A stretch of 64,000 bases of DNA from Xylophilus sp. GOD-11R (GTDB taxonomy: Bacteria; Pseudomonadota; Gammaproteobacteria; Burkholderiales; Burkholderiaceae_C): contig NZ_CP137854.1 of the NCBI RefSeq assembly GCF_033546935.1, positions 558,001-622,000 on the forward strand, read 5' to 3'. Each line of letters starts with the position of its first letter. Positions within the stretch are counted from its first letter, which is position 1. The notes beneath the pieces are model-generated. The model was not told the DNA's origin. It saw nothing but the letters and a program-made list of their open reading frames with translations, and searched no databases. Positions 50,803 to 60,093 of the stretch are shown here, in pieces. The translations under genes were made by a program, and so were the position numbers.

Positions 50803-51582
50803 ATGCTCGCCAAACGCATCATTCCCTGCCTGGACGTCACCGGCGGCCGGGTCGTCAAGGGCGTCAATTTCCTGGAACTGCGCGACGCGGGTGACCCGGT
50901 CGAGATCGCCGCCCGCTACAACCTCCAGGGCGCCGACGAGCTGACCTTCCTGGACATCACCGCCACCAGCGACGAGCGTGACCTGATCCTGCCGATCATC
51001 GAGGCCGTCGCCTCGCAGGTGTTCATTCCGCTGACCGTCGGTGGCGGCGTGCGCACCGTCGACGACGTGCGCCGCCTGCTCAACGCCGGTGCCGACAAGA
51101 CCAGCTTCAACTCGGCGGCCATCGCCAATCCGCAAGTCATCGAGGACGCCTCCGCGCGCTACGGCGCGCAGTGCATCGTGGTCGCCATCGACGCCAAGCG
51201 CCGCAGCGGCGAGGACGAGAACGCCCGCGGCCCCGGCTGGGACGTCTACAGCCACGGCGGCCGCAAGAACACCGGCATGGACGCGGTCGCCTGGGCCGTG
51301 GAAATGGCGCGCCGCGGCGCCGGCGAAATTCTGCTGACCAGCATGGACCGCGATGGCACCAAGAGCGGCTTCGACCTGGCGCTCACCCGCGCCGTCAGCG
51401 ACGCCGTGTCGGTCCCCGTCATCGCCTCCGGCGGCGTCGGCAACCTGGAGCACCTGGCCGACGGCGTGCAGCAAGGCGGCGCCGACGCCGTCCTGGCCGC
51501 CAGCATCTTCCATTACGGCCAGCACACCGTAGGCGAAGCCAAATCCGCCATGGCCGCCCGCGGCATCCCCGTCCGCCTCTGA
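50803..51582 (+). CDS. hisF: Imidazole glycerol phosphate synthase cyclase subunit HisF
   Basis: The 259-residue TIM-barrel cyclase uses ammonia from HisH to form imidazole glycerol phosphate and AICAR. The N-terminal [16 protein letters not shown] carries the first catalytic aspartate; [14 protein letters not shown] carries the second; [10 protein letters not shown] binds phosphate. The ATG at 50803 follows a T/C-rich tract. A repeat array separates it from hisI. Confidence 0.97.
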   Translation: MLAKRIIPCLDVTGGRVVKGVNFLELRDAGDPVEIAARYNLQGADELTFLDITATSDERDLILPIIEAVASQVFIPLTVGGGVRTVDDVRRLLNAGADKTSFNSAAIANPQVIEDASARYGAQCIVVAIDAKRRSGEDENARGPGWDVYSHGGRKNTGMDAVAWAVEMARRGAGEILLTSMDRDGTKSGFDLALTRAVSDAVSVPVIASGGVGNLEHLADGVQQGGADAVLAASIFHYGQHTVGEAKSAMAARGIPVRL

Positions 51583-52075
51583 TCACCCAAACCGCCGTGC
51601 GCCAACCCAGGGCGATGCGCAGCGAGCCGAGCATCGCGGGACGCCGTCGGGCCGGCTTTGCCGGATGACCAGCGTCGCCCCCCGCAGGGGGTAGGCGGCT
51701 ACACGTAGTGAGCAAGCCTGGGGGCGAGCAAAGATTCCGGGACGCCGTCGGGCCGGCTTTGCCGGATGACCAGCGTCGCCCCCCGCAGGGGATAGGCGGC
51801 TACACGTAGTGAGCAAGCCTGGGGGCGAGCAAAGATTCCGGGACGCCGTTGGGCCGGCTTTGCCGGACGACCAGCGTCGCCCCCGGTAGGGGGTTGGCGG
51901 CTACACGTAGTGAGCAAGCCTGGGGGCGAGCCAAGTTCTCAGCGTCGCCCCCGGCAGGGGGTAGGCGGCTACACGTAGTGAGCAAGCCTGGGGGCGAGCC
52001 AGGTTCTCAGCGTCGTCCCCGGCAGGGGGTTGGCGGCTACACGTAGTGAGCAAGCCTGGGGGGGATAATGGTCCC
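51583..52075. repeat. Array of five C5/G5 hairpin repeats between hisF and hisI
   Basis: Five copies of one element fill this 493-base gap. The shared AGCGTCGCC anchors are at 51671, 51772, 51873, 51941 and 52009: two 101-base steps, then two 68-base steps. Long units carry GCCGGCTTTGCCGG before the anchor; short ones lack it. All carry CCCCC..GCAGGGGG-type hairpins followed by GGCGGCTACACGTAGTGAG and a CCTGGGGG end. The last copy ends about 12 bases before the hisI ATG. Minus-strand frames here (MLTTCSR proteins) are artefacts. Confidence 0.9.
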
Positions 52076-52465
52076 ATGAATTGGTTGGACGAAGTGAAGT
52101 GGGACGCGCAGGGCCTGGTACCTGTCATCGCCCAGGAACAGGGCAGCAACGATGTCCTGATGTTCGCGTGGATGAACCGGGAGGCGCTGCAAAAAACGGC
52201 GGAGCTCGGCCGCGCGGTGTATTTCAGCCGCTCGCGCCAGCGTCTGTGGTTCAAGGGCGAGGAGTCGGGCCACGTGCAGACAGTGCACGAGATCCGCCTC
52301 GACTGCGACAACGACGTGGTGCTGCTCAAGATCACCCAGCTCGGCCACGAGCCCGGCATCGCCTGTCACACCGGCCGTCACAGTTGCTTTTTCAGCGTCC
52401 TCAAGAATGAAGTCTGGACGCCGGTCGAGCCGGTGTTGAAAGACCCGGAATCCATCTACAAATGA
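52076..52465 (+). CDS. hisI: Phosphoribosyl-AMP cyclohydrolase HisI
   Basis: The 129-residue zinc enzyme opens the adenine ring of phosphoribosyl-AMP. It is monofunctional. Magnesium-site aspartates are in [11 protein letters not shown] and zinc cysteines in [11 protein letters not shown]. The ATG at 52076 gives MNWLDEVKW; an upstream in-frame ATG at 52046 would start inside a repeat copy. The stop overlaps hisE by four bases. Confidence 0.96.
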   Translation: MNWLDEVKWDAQGLVPVIAQEQGSNDVLMFAWMNREALQKTAELGRAVYFSRSRQRLWFKGEESGHVQTVHEIRLDCDNDVVLLKITQLGHEPGIACHTGRHSCFFSVLKNEVWTPVEPVLKDPESIYK

Positions 52466-52893
52466 CGATCACGACCCGCACGACGAACCCGACGACGATG
52501 ACCCCGCTCGATTCCGCCGCCCCCATCTCCGACGCACTCGCCCGGCTGGCCGCCGTCATCGACAGCCGCCAGCCGGCACGCGGCGGCAACCCGGACGAAA
52601 GCTACGTCGCCCGCCTGCTGCACAAGGGGCCCGATGCATTTCTGAAGAAAATCGGCGAAGAAGCCACCGAAGTCGTGCTCGCCGCCAAAGATGCCGACCA
52701 CGGTGGCGATCGCCAGAAGATCGTCAACGAGGTGGCCGACCTGTGGTTCCACTGCATGGTGGCCTTGTCGCATTACGGGCTGTCGCCGGCCGACGTGGTG
52801 GGGGAACTGACCCGGCGCGAAGGCATGAGCGGCATCGAGGAGAAATCCCTGCGCAAGGTGCGCGCCCGCGAAGCCGAAGAACGCGCGGACTGA
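52462..52893 (+). CDS. hisE: Phosphoribosyl-ATP pyrophosphatase HisE
   Basis: HisE hydrolyses phosphoribosyl-ATP to phosphoribosyl-AMP. The 143-residue protein has the MazG-like helices [14 protein letters not shown] and [17 protein letters not shown] with metal-binding glutamates and aspartate. The first 20 or so residues are Thr/Pro-rich; an internal ATG at residue 13 is an alternative start. The ATG overlaps hisI by four bases. Confidence 0.95.
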   Translation: MTITTRTTNPTTMTPLDSAAPISDALARLAAVIDSRQPARGGNPDESYVARLLHKGPDAFLKKIGEEATEVVLAAKDADHGGDRQKIVNEVADLWFHCMVALSHYGLSPADVVGELTRREGMSGIEEKSLRKVRAREAEERAD

Positions 52894-52924
52894 GTCGAAA
52901 GACGACGCGCCAGGAGTTCGACAC

Positions 52925-53317
52925 ATGGAAGATTTCCGTCCCCCCACGACCGTCCCGGGCAAGACGCCGGACGACAGCCTGGCCACCTTCGGCTGGATCA
53001 GCTACATCCTGCACCTGATCGTGGCGGTCGCCGCCGTGGTGCCCGGCGCGCAGGTGTCGATCTCGTTGCTGCTGATCGCGCTGGTGCTCGACCTGGTCAA
53101 GCGATCGGACGCCGATGGCACCTGGCAGGAGTCGCATTTCCGCTGGCGGCTGCGCTCGGTGCTCTGGGCCGGCGCGCTCTACCTGCTGACCGCCTGGCTC
53201 TGGCTCATCTTCTTCATTCCGGGCTGGATCGCGTGGACGATCATTTCGCTCTGGTTCCTCTACCGCATCCTGCTCGGCATGGTCCGCATGAACCGCCGGC
53301 AGGCCATGGACAGCTAA
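52925..53317 (+). CDS. DUF4870-like small membrane protein
   Basis: The 130-residue protein has three or four predicted membrane helices (about 18-38, 40-58, 78-98 and 98-118). It resembles the betaproteobacterial DUF4870/Tic20-like group found between hisE and the HIT gene. Its role is unknown. It is 31 bases after hisE and probably in the same transcript. Confidence 0.8.
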   Translation: MEDFRPPTTVPGKTPDDSLATFGWISYILHLIVAVAAVVPGAQVSISLLLIALVLDLVKRSDADGTWQESHFRWRLRSVLWAGALYLLTAWLWLIFFIPGWIAWTIISLWFLYRILLGMVRMNRRQAMDS

Positions 53318-53331
53318 TTTCCCGCACCACC

Positions 53332-53703
53332 ATGACCGCACCGCTTCGCCACGACCCGGACTGCATCTTCTGCAAGATCATCGGCGGCCAGATCCCGTCG
53401 CGCAAAGTCTTCGAAAACGAAGAAGTGTTCGCTTTTCACGACATCCATCCGGCGGCGCCGGTGCATTTCATGGTCGTGCCCAAGGCGCATATCCCTTCTC
53501 TCGCGCAGGCTACGCCCGAGGATGCCGGCCTGCTTGGGCGCATCATGTTGCTGGCGCCGAAGCTGGCGCTGGAACAGGGCTGCAAGCCATACCCCGACGG
53601 AGGCTTCCGGGTGGTGGTCAATACCGGCGCCGAAGGCGGCCAGGAAGTGCACCATCTCCACGTCCACGTCATGGGCGGCCCACGTCCCTGGGCCAGGGGC
53701 TGA
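53332..53703 (+). CDS. HIT-family protein (HinT-like nucleotide hydrolase)
   Basis: The 123-residue protein has the histidine triad HHLHVHVMGG and the CIFCKI segment of HinT-type purine nucleoside phosphoramidases. It starts at ATG 53332, 14 bases after the DUF4870-like gene. Its place between his and tat genes is common in Burkholderiales. Confidence 0.93.
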   Translation: MTAPLRHDPDCIFCKIIGGQIPSRKVFENEEVFAFHDIHPAAPVHFMVVPKAHIPSLAQATPEDAGLLGRIMLLAPKLALEQGCKPYPDGGFRVVVNTGAEGGQEVHHLHVHVMGGPRPWARG

Positions 53704-53746
53704 CCTTCTTTTGTGGGCCTTTCCCGACGACGACCGTACGGGCGCC

Positions 53747-53772
53747 TAAAATCGCAGACATCTTTAGGAGAT
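53747..53772 (+). promoter_or_regulatory. Candidate -10 box and ribosome site of tatABC
   Basis: TAAAAT at 53747-53752 is followed by an AGGAG ribosome site just before the tatA ATG at 53777. No good -35 hexamer is seen. The leader would be only about 18 bases long. Confidence 0.4.
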
Positions 53773-53776
53773 ATCC

Positions 53777-54025
53777 ATGGGTTCGTTTTCCATCTGGCAC
53801 TGGTTGATCGTGCTGGCCATCGTGGTGATGGTGTTCGGCACCAAGAAGCTTCGTAATCTGGGCTCCGACCTGGGCGGCGCGGTCAAGGGTTTCAAGGACG
53901 GCGTGAAGGACGGTTCCACCGATCCGGCCGAGCCGGCGGTTCCGCCGTCGTCGGCGCATGTCGCGCATTCGTCGAACGCGGCCGACAAGGCTCCGATCGA
54001 CGTCGAGACCAAGACCCGTTCCTGA
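53777..54025 (+). CDS. tatA: Sec-independent translocase TatA
   Basis: TatA polymerises to form the protein-conducting pore of the twin-arginine pathway. The 82-residue protein has the N-terminal helix [22 protein letters not shown], the hinge glycine and the amphipathic helix with [14 protein letters not shown]. It precedes tatB by 56 bases. MsrP, earlier in the window, and the Rieske protein are likely Tat clients. Confidence 0.96.
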   Translation: MGSFSIWHWLIVLAIVVMVFGTKKLRNLGSDLGGAVKGFKDGVKDGSTDPAEPAVPPSSAHVAHSSNAADKAPIDVETKTRS

Positions 54026-54081
54026 GACCTGCCGTTGTCGCTCTCGTTTCGTTACTCATCGACTGAAAGCAGCACCGCACC

Positions 54082-54561
54082 GTGATCGACATCGGCCTCT
54101 CAAAGATGGCGCTCATCGGCGCGGTGGCGCTGATCGTCATCGGCCCCGAAAAGCTCCCGCGCGTCGCGCGCACCGTGGGAACCTTGCTCGGCAAGGCCCA
54201 GCGCTACGTCAACGACGTCAAGGCCGAGGTCAACCGGTCGATGGAGCTCGACGAACTGCGCAAGATGAAGGAAACGGTGGAGTCCGCCGCCCGCGATGTG
54301 CACCAGTCGGTGCAGACGCAGGCCAGCGATTTCCAGAGCGGCGTCGAGAACGCCTACTCGGGCTACGACAGCGCGAACAACATCGCGCCGCCCACCACCT
54401 ACGTGGAGCCGCAGCCGCCGCAGTACCGCCATCCGGGCAAGAACTGGCGCCTCAAGCGGGGCGCCACGCCGCAGTGGTACAAGGCTCGCTCCGGTGTGCG
54501 CACCAAGGCGCAATCCGGCGCGGCGCGCGTGGCGCGCCATCGTCCCCAGAAATCCAACTAA
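54082..54561 (+). CDS. tatB: Sec-independent translocase TatB
   Basis: TatB forms the twin-arginine signal receptor with TatC. The 159-residue protein begins [29 protein letters not shown], diagnostic for TatB, then a long charged helix and a basic tail. The start is a GTG at 54082. Confidence 0.96.
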   Translation: MIDIGLSKMALIGAVALIVIGPEKLPRVARTVGTLLGKAQRYVNDVKAEVNRSMELDELRKMKETVESAARDVHQSVQTQASDFQSGVENAYSGYDSANNIAPPTTYVEPQPPQYRHPGKNWRLKRGATPQWYKARSGVRTKAQSGAARVARHRPQKSN

Positions 54562-54600
54562 AACCCTGGCGGCGCCGCCTTCGGCGAGCCCGCTCTCCCC

Positions 54601-55398
54601 ATGCCTGATCCCTCACGCGACGACGAACTCGCCGGCACCGAACAGCCCTTCGTCGAGCATCTGATGGAGCTGCGCGACCGGCTGGTGAAGGCGCTGATCG
54701 CCGTCGCCATCGCCGGTGGCGTGTTGTTCTTCTATCCCGGCCCGGGCGCCCTGTACGACCTGCTGGCGGCGCCGCTGATCGCACACCTGCCGCAAGGCGC
54801 GACGCTCATCGCCACCTCGGTGATCTCGCCCTTCATGGTGCCGCTCAAGATCCTCATGATGGCGGCCTTCACCGTGGCCTTGCCGGTGGTGCTCTACCAG
54901 GTGTGGGCTTTCGTGGCGCCGGGGCTGTACCTGCACGAAAAGCGCCTGGTGCTGCCGCTGGTCATCTCGTCGAGCGTGCTGTTCTTCATCGGCATGGCGT
55001 TCTGCTATTTCTTCGTCTTCGGCAAGGTGTTCGCCTTCATCCAGAGCTTCGCGCCCAAGAGCATCACGCCTGCGCCTGATATCGAGGAATACCTGAGCTT
55101 CGTGCTGACGATGTTCCTGGCCTTCGGTATCGCCTTCGAGGTGCCGATCGTGGTGGTGGTGCTGGCGCGGCTCGGGCTCGTCAGCATCGACAAGCTGAAA
55201 GCCTTCCGGGGTTATTTCGTGGTCGGTGCCTTCGTCGTGGCGGCGGTGGTCACGCCGCCGGACGTGGTGTCGCAGCTCTCGCTGGCCATTCCGATGTGCA
55301 TTCTTTACGAGGTCGGCATCTGGGCCGCCCGGATTTTCATCCGGACCACCAAGGCGCCGGACGAAGACGACCAAAGCCGCGCCGACACGGCGGCCTGA
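54601..55398 (+). CDS. tatC: Sec-independent translocase TatC
   Basis: This six-helix membrane receptor has 265 residues. It shows the N-terminal FVEHLMELRDRL motif that binds twin-arginine signals, SPFMVPLKI, and YQVWAFVAPGLYLHEKR. The ATG is 39 bases after tatB. A strong terminator follows. Confidence 0.97.
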   Translation: MPDPSRDDELAGTEQPFVEHLMELRDRLVKALIAVAIAGGVLFFYPGPGALYDLLAAPLIAHLPQGATLIATSVISPFMVPLKILMMAAFTVALPVVLYQVWAFVAPGLYLHEKRLVLPLVISSSVLFFIGMAFCYFFVFGKVFAFIQSFAPKSITPAPDIEEYLSFVLTMFLAFGIAFEVPIVVVVLARLGLVSIDKLKAFRGYFVVGAFVVAAVVTPPDVVSQLSLAIPMCILYEVGIWAARIFIRTTKAPDEDDQSRADTAA

Positions 55399-55414
55399 GC
55401 CACCCGTCATCCGA

Positions 55415-55455
55415 AGAAAAAAAGGGCGGTCGCCAGATGGCGACCGCCCTTTTTG
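55415..55455. terminator. Bidirectional intrinsic terminator between tatC and livF
   Basis: GGGCGGTCGCC (55424-55434) pairs perfectly with GGCGACCGCCC (55439-55449) over a four-base loop. It is flanked by A7 on the left and T5 on the right, so it ends tatC transcription in one direction and livF in the other. Confidence 0.9.
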
Positions 55456-55471
55456 TTGACGCGGCGCGGAC

Positions 55472-56209
55472 TCAGCCGCCCAGGTAGGCGTCCTGCACCT
55501 TCGGATTGCCCAGCAGTGCGGCGCCGGAGTCGGCCAGCACGATCTTGCCGGTCTCGATGACATAGCCCTGGTCGGCGATCTTCAGCGCCTGGCGCACGTT
55601 CTGTTCGACCAGGAAGATGCTCAGGCCGCGCTGGTTGATCGACTTCAGGGTGCGGAAGATGTCCTGCACGATGATCGGCGCCAGGCCCATCGAAGGCTCG
55701 TCGAGCAGCAGTACCCGGGGGCGTGCCATCAGCGCGCGGCCGATCGCCAACATCTGCTGCTCGCCGCCCGACAGGTTGCCGGCCAGGCCCGCGCGGCGTT
55801 CGGCCAGGCGGGGGAACAGGCCGTAGACGTAATCCAGATCCTGCAAGCGCTCCGCCCGGTTGCGCCGGGTGTAGGCGCCGAGCTCCAGGTTCTCGTGCAC
55901 CGTGAGAGTGGTGAGCGTGGCGCGGCCCTCGGCGACCTGCACCAGCCCGCCGCCGACGATGCGGTGCGGTGCCAGCGAGCCGATGTCGCGGCCGTCGAAG
56001 ACGATCTTGCCGGCCGCCTTCTTCACCAGGCCCGACAGCGCCAGCAGGGTGGTCGACTTGCCCGCGCCGTTGGCGCCGACGAGGGTGGTGATCTTGCCCT
56101 CCTGCAGTGCGAAATCGATGCCTTTTACCGCTTCGATATGGCCGTAGGCGACCTTCAGTCCCTCGACCGAGAGAATGGTCTTGTTCGCAATGTTCACGGC
56201 GTCACTCAT
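55472..56209 (-). CDS. livF: Branched-chain amino acid ABC transporter ATP-binding protein LivF
   Basis: One of the two ATPases of the Liv importer, 245 residues. Walker A is GANGAGKST, signature LSGGEQQMLAIGRAL and Walker B VLLLDEPSMGLAP, typical of LivF. The ATG at 56209 overlaps the livG stop by four bases. It is the last gene of the minus-strand operon livK-H-M-G-F. Confidence 0.95.
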   Translation of the reverse strand: MSDAVNIANKTILSVEGLKVAYGHIEAVKGIDFALQEGKITTLVGANGAGKSTTLLALSGLVKKAAGKIVFDGRDIGSLAPHRIVGGGLVQVAEGRATLTTLTVHENLELGAYTRRNRAERLQDLDYVYGLFPRLAERRAGLAGNLSGGEQQMLAIGRALMARPRVLLLDEPSMGLAPIIVQDIFRTLKSINQRGLSIFLVEQNVRQALKIADQGYVIETGKIVLADSGAALLGNPKVQDAYLGG

Positions 56210-57078
56210 GCTTGTGCTCCCGGTGCCGGGACGGAGGTCGGCGCCACGCCGGCGGCCACGGCCGAGGGGGCGCCGTCGGTCACGATGCCGTGCGGGCCGG
56301 CGGCTTCGGGCTCGTCGTCCTCGCGGCCCAGGTAGGCCTCGATCACCTGCGGATCGTTGCGGATCTGCTCCGGGCCGCCCTGCGCGATGATGCGGCCGAA
56401 GTTCAGCACCGCGATCTCCTGGCACAGACCCATCACGAAGCGCATGTCGTGCTCGATCATGAAGATGGTGTAGCCGCGGGCGCTGATCTGCTCGATCTCG
56501 CGCATCAGCTCGGTCTTCTCATTGGCGTTCATGCCGGCGACCGGCTCGTCGAGCAGCAGCAGACGCGGCTCGGTGGCCAGCGCCCGCGCGAGTTCGAGCT
56601 TGCGCTGTTCGCCGTAGGAGAGGTTGTCGGCAGTGTCCTCGGCTTTGTGCTCGAGCTTCATCCACGACAGCAACTCGCGCGCGCGTTCGCGGGCCCGTTT
56701 TTCCTCGGAGCGGAACAGGCCGGAGGTGGCCAGCAGCCCCAGGTTGCCGTAGCGCAGCTGCGCGTGCATGCCGACCATCACGTTTTCCAGCAGGCTCATC
56801 TCCTTGAACAGGCGGATGTTCTGGAAGGTGCGCGCGATGCCGCGCCGGGTGATGAGGTGCGGCTTCTGGCCGGCCAGGTCCTGGCCGTCGAAGGTGATGG
56901 TGCCGGCGGTGGGCGGCAGCAGACCGGTGATCAGGTTGAACACGGTGGTCTTGCCGGCGCCGTTGGGGCCGATCAGGCCGAAGATGCCGCCTTGCGGAAT
57001 CTTCAGGTTCACGTCCTGCAGCACCTTCAGGCCGCCGAAATGGCGCGAGATGCCCTTGAGTTCGAGAGTCGCGCTCAT
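56206..57078 (-). CDS. livG: Branched-chain amino acid ABC transporter ATP-binding protein LivG
   Basis: The second ATPase, 290 residues, with Walker A GPNGAGKTT, a LivG-type LSYGEQRKLELARAL signature and Walker B LLLLDEPVAGMN. The C-terminal 30 residues extend beyond the usual family end and are Ala/Gly/Pro-rich. The start at 57078 overlaps the livM stop by four bases. Confidence 0.95.
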   Translation of the reverse strand: MSATLELKGISRHFGGLKVLQDVNLKIPQGGIFGLIGPNGAGKTTVFNLITGLLPPTAGTITFDGQDLAGQKPHLITRRGIARTFQNIRLFKEMSLLENVMVGMHAQLRYGNLGLLATSGLFRSEEKRARERARELLSWMKLEHKAEDTADNLSYGEQRKLELARALATEPRLLLLDEPVAGMNANEKTELMREIEQISARGYTIFMIEHDMRFVMGLCQEIAVLNFGRIIAQGGPEQIRNDPQVIEAYLGREDDEPEAAGPHGIVTDGAPSAVAAGVAPTSVPAPGAQA

Positions 57079-57938
57079 GCTCGCTGGCCTCCGCGTCCGA
57101 ACCACTGGCGGATGCGCGCCGGATCCCAAAGGCCTTTGGGCAGGAACAGCACGATCAGCACCAGGATGAGGCCGTTGACCACCAGGCGGAAATCCTGGAA
57201 GCCGCGCAGCACTTCGGGCAGCAGTGTGAGGATGGTGCCGCCCAGGATCGGGCCGGTCAGGCCATTGATGCCGCCGAGGATCGCCATGGTGAGAATGTCC
57301 ACGCCACGGTCGAAGCCGTATTCGTTGGGGCCGATGAAGAAGGTGAGGTGCGCGTTGAGCGTGCCCGCCAGGCCGGCGATGGCCGCGCCCATGACGAAGG
57401 CCAGCATCTTGTGCGCGCCGACGTCGATGCCCATCAGGCCGGCAGCGGTCTCGTCTTCCTTGATCGACTCGAAAGCGCGGCCGACACGCGAATGCCGCAG
57501 GCGCCAGAGCACCAGCAGCACCAGCCCCAGCGCCAAAGCCACGTGCCACCACTGGGTCGACTGCGGAATGCCGTTGAGCCCCAGCGCGCCGCCGGTGACC
57601 GATTCGGTGTTGAGCACGAAGATGCGCACCACTTCGCCGAAGGCCAGTGTCGCCATCGCCAGGTACACGCCCGACAGCCGCAGGGTCGGCTTGCCGATGA
57701 CGAAGGCCACGATGGCGGGCGCCACCATGCCGGCGGCGATCGACACGATGAAGGGCGTGTCGTAGTTCATGGTGAGCAGCGACGCGGTGTACGCGCCGAT
57801 GCCCATGAAGGCCGCGTTGGCCATGGCCAGCATGCCGCAGGACAGCGTCAGGTAGATGGACAGGGCGAGCAGGGCGTTGACGCCCAGGCCGAGCACCAGG
57901 TTGCTATAGACGGCCCAGAAATTGTCGAAGGCAGCCAT
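57075..57938 (-). CDS. livM: Branched-chain amino acid ABC transporter permease LivM
   Basis: This inner-membrane permease has 287 residues and about eight helices. It shows the BPD_transp_2 family patterns FGEVVRIFVLNTESVTGGALGLNGIP and ESIKEDETAAGLMGIDV. The ATG at 57938 is two bases after the livH stop. Confidence 0.94.
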   Translation of the reverse strand: MAAFDNFWAVYSNLVLGLGVNALLALSIYLTLSCGMLAMANAAFMGIGAYTASLLTMNYDTPFIVSIAAGMVAPAIVAFVIGKPTLRLSGVYLAMATLAFGEVVRIFVLNTESVTGGALGLNGIPQSTQWWHVALALGLVLLVLWRLRHSRVGRAFESIKEDETAAGLMGIDVGAHKMLAFVMGAAIAGLAGTLNAHLTFFIGPNEYGFDRGVDILTMAILGGINGLTGPILGGTILTLLPEVLRGFQDFRLVVNGLILVLIVLFLPKGLWDPARIRQWFGRGGQRA

Positions 57939-57940
57939 CG

Positions 57941-58822
57941 TCAAACCTTCCGTTCCTGCAACGTGCCGAACAGTCCCTTGGGCCGCACCAGCAGCACCAG
58001 GAACAGCAGCCCGAAGGCTACCGCGTCACGCATGTTGGAACCGATGTAGGCCACCGACAGCACCTCGGCGAAGCCCAGGAACAGGCCGCCCAGCATGGCG
58101 CCCCGGATGTCGCCCATGCCGCCCAGAATGATCACCGCGATGCCCTTGTGCAGCATCGGCTGGCCCATCAGCGGGAACAGCGCGTTGGAGTACAGACCGA
58201 TCAGCACGCCGGCCACGCCGCCCAGGCCGGCGGCGGCGAAGGAGGTCAGGTAGAACAGCCCTTCGACGTTGATGCCGACCAGATAGGCCGCCTTGGGCGA
58301 CTCGGCGATGGCCCGCAGTGCGCGGCCGAGCTGGGTTCGCTTGAGTGCGATCATCAGCACCGCCATCAGCACGAAGGACAGCAGGATGATGCCCAGCTCC
58401 AGCGCGGTGAGGTGCAGGCCGCCGAGGTTCATCGAGTCGCTCGACACCACGCCCGAGGGGAAGCGCAGGTTTTCGGCACCGAAAATGCCCTGCACGCCGT
58501 TGTTCAGCACGATCGCCACGCCGATGCTGGCGATCATCGGAATCAGGTGGGGCGCGTTGCGCTGGCGCAGCGGGCGCAGCACCAGGAAGTCGATCAGCAG
58601 CCCCAGCACGCCGCAGACGACGAAGGAGAAGACGAGCGCTGCCCACAGCGGCAGGTTCAGGTGGACGATGGCCTGGACCGCGGCATAGGCGCCGACCATG
58701 AAGACGGCGCCGTGGGACAGGTTGATGACGCCGAGGACGCCGAAGATGAGGGTGAAGCCGAGTGCGAAGAGGGCGTAGACGCACCCCAGCGACAAGGCAT
58801 TGATTAACTGCTGTTCCAGCAC
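57941..58822 (-). CDS. livH: Branched-chain amino acid ABC transporter permease LivH
   Basis: The partner permease, 293 residues from a GTG at 58822, with several membrane helices and the LivH phrases GFTLIFGVLGVINLSHGAVFMVGAY and RAIAESPKAAYLVGINVE. Longer in-frame starts extend into the upstream hairpin and are less likely. It is separated from livK by a hairpin. Confidence 0.94.
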   Translation of the reverse strand: MLEQQLINALSLGCVYALFALGFTLIFGVLGVINLSHGAVFMVGAYAAVQAIVHLNLPLWAALVFSFVVCGVLGLLIDFLVLRPLRQRNAPHLIPMIASIGVAIVLNNGVQGIFGAENLRFPSGVVSSDSMNLGGLHLTALELGIILLSFVLMAVLMIALKRTQLGRALRAIAESPKAAYLVGINVEGLFYLTSFAAAGLGGVAGVLIGLYSNALFPLMGQPMLHKGIAVIILGGMGDIRGAMLGGLFLGFAEVLSVAYIGSNMRDAVAFGLLFLVLLVRPKGLFGTLQERKV

Positions 58823-58883
58823 GGTGGTAATCCTGCGGAAGCGCCGCCGGTGCGGCGCCTGAATAGGGCAAGAGCCAGAAATG

Positions 58884-58912
58884 CAAAAGGACGGCGCCGT
58901 GAGGAGCCGTCC
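58884..58912 (-). terminator. Intra-operon hairpin between livK and livH
   Basis: On the minus strand GGACGGC (58912-58906) pairs with GCCGTCC (58895-58889), followed by TTTT. It lies after the livK stop and before livH. It probably terminates most livK transcripts, so binding protein is made in excess over the membrane complex, as is usual for ABC importers. Confidence 0.65.
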
Positions 58913-58932
58913 GTTCGCCGCGAGAAGTCTCT

Positions 58933-60093
58933 TTATTTTTCGATACTGAACTTGCCGCCGCGCGTCACGCTGACGATGGCGTTCTGCTTGGCGTCGTAAC
59001 CGGCGGGTTTGCCGGCACGGTCCTTGGCCTGGGCGAACTCGAAGGCGCCGGTAGCGCCCGTCCACTTGGCCGAGGGGAGGGCATCACGGAGCGCGGCGCG
59101 GTCGGCCGGCACGGAGCCTGTCAGCTTGACCTTTTTGAGGCCTTGGGCTGCGATATAGAGGGCGTCGTAGGCCTGCGCGGCGAACTGGTCGGGCGCAGTC
59201 TTGAACTTGGCGGTGTAGGCGACGATGAACTTGCGGTTCTGCTCGGTCTGGTTCTCGATGGACCAGGGGCTTCCCACCCACAGGCCTTCGGCCTTTTCCT
59301 TGGCCAGGTCGAAGATCTTGACCGAGTTCATGCCGTTGCCGCCGATGATCGGCACGTTCAGGCCGACCTGGCGGGCCTGCACCATGATGGGCGCGCCTTC
59401 GGCGAGCAGGGCCGACAGCACGATGGCATCGGGGTTGCTGGCCTTGATCTTGGTCAGCTGCGCCTTGAAGTCCACGTCGCCCTTGGCGAAGGTTTCGGTG
59501 GTGGTCACCGGGATCTTCAGGTCTTCGAGCGCCTTCTTGAAATTGTCGTAGCCGCTCTTGGTGAAGACGTCGTCGTTGCCGTAGAGCACCGCGACCTTCT
59601 TCAGGCCGGTCTTGGCGGCGGTCACCTTGAGGGTTTCGGGCAGCACGTCGGCTTCGGTGACCGAGTTGCGGAACACGAATTTGCCGATGGAGGTGATGCC
59701 GTCGGCAGTGTTGGAGGTGCCGAACACCACGGTCTTGCTGGCCTGTGCGATCGGGTCGGCGGCCTGGGCCGAATTGGACAGCGTGGGGCCGAACACCATC
59801 AGCACCTGGTCCTGGAAGATCAGCTTCTTGAAGACGTTGATCGCCTCTTCCTTGTTGCCGCGTTCGTCCTCGATCACCAGCGCAATCTTGTTGCCGTTGA
59901 TGCCGCCTGCGGCATTGAGCTCTTCGGCCGCCAGCTGGAAGCCGTTGCGGATCGCGACGCCGTATTGGGCGGCGCCGCCCGACAGGGCTTCGGCGACACC
60001 GATCTTGATGTCGGCAGCCTGGGCGGCAGAGGCGAGGCCGGCGGCGGCCATCAGCGCGAAAACGGCACGGCGCTGGAACGAAATTGCGGTCAT
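58933..60093 (-). CDS. livK: Branched-chain amino acid ABC transporter substrate-binding protein (LivK-like)
   Basis: This periplasmic binding protein has 386 residues with a signal peptide ending AQAAD (about 27). It is a type I periplasmic-binding-protein fold (Peripla_BP_6), with IKIGVAEALSGGAAQYG at the mature start and VIEDERGNKEEAINVF. The family binds Leu/Ile/Val or related compounds; the true ligand is unknown. The ATG at 60093 follows GGAAG. A TAGAAT -10 box is on the minus strand at 60138-60143. Confidence 0.92.
   Translation of the reverse strand: MTAISFQRRAVFALMAAAGLASAAQAADIKIGVAEALSGGAAQYGVAIRNGFQLAAEELNAAGGINGNKIALVIEDERGNKEEAINVFKKLIFQDQVLMVFGPTLSNSAQAADPIAQASKTVVFGTSNTADGITSIGKFVFRNSVTEADVLPETLKVTAAKTGLKKVAVLYGNDDVFTKSGYDNFKKALEDLKIPVTTTETFAKGDVDFKAQLTKIKASNPDAIVLSALLAEGAPIMVQARQVGLNVPIIGGNGMNSVKIFDLAKEKAEGLWVGSPWSIENQTEQNRKFIVAYTAKFKTAPDQFAAQAYDALYIAAQGLKKVKLTGSVPADRAALRDALPSAKWTGATGAFEFAQAKDRAGKPAGYDAKQNAIVSVTRGGKFSIEK

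Noticed and set aside
51638..52064. Possible CRISPR array
   Set aside because: The sequence between hairpins is itself repeated rather than unique, units are 68-101 bases, and no cas genes are nearby.
51583..52359. Series of minus-strand open frames with repeated MLTTCSR starts
   Set aside because: They follow the 101/68-base repeat units exactly; unit lengths and GC bias keep frames open. No ribosome site or recognisable product.
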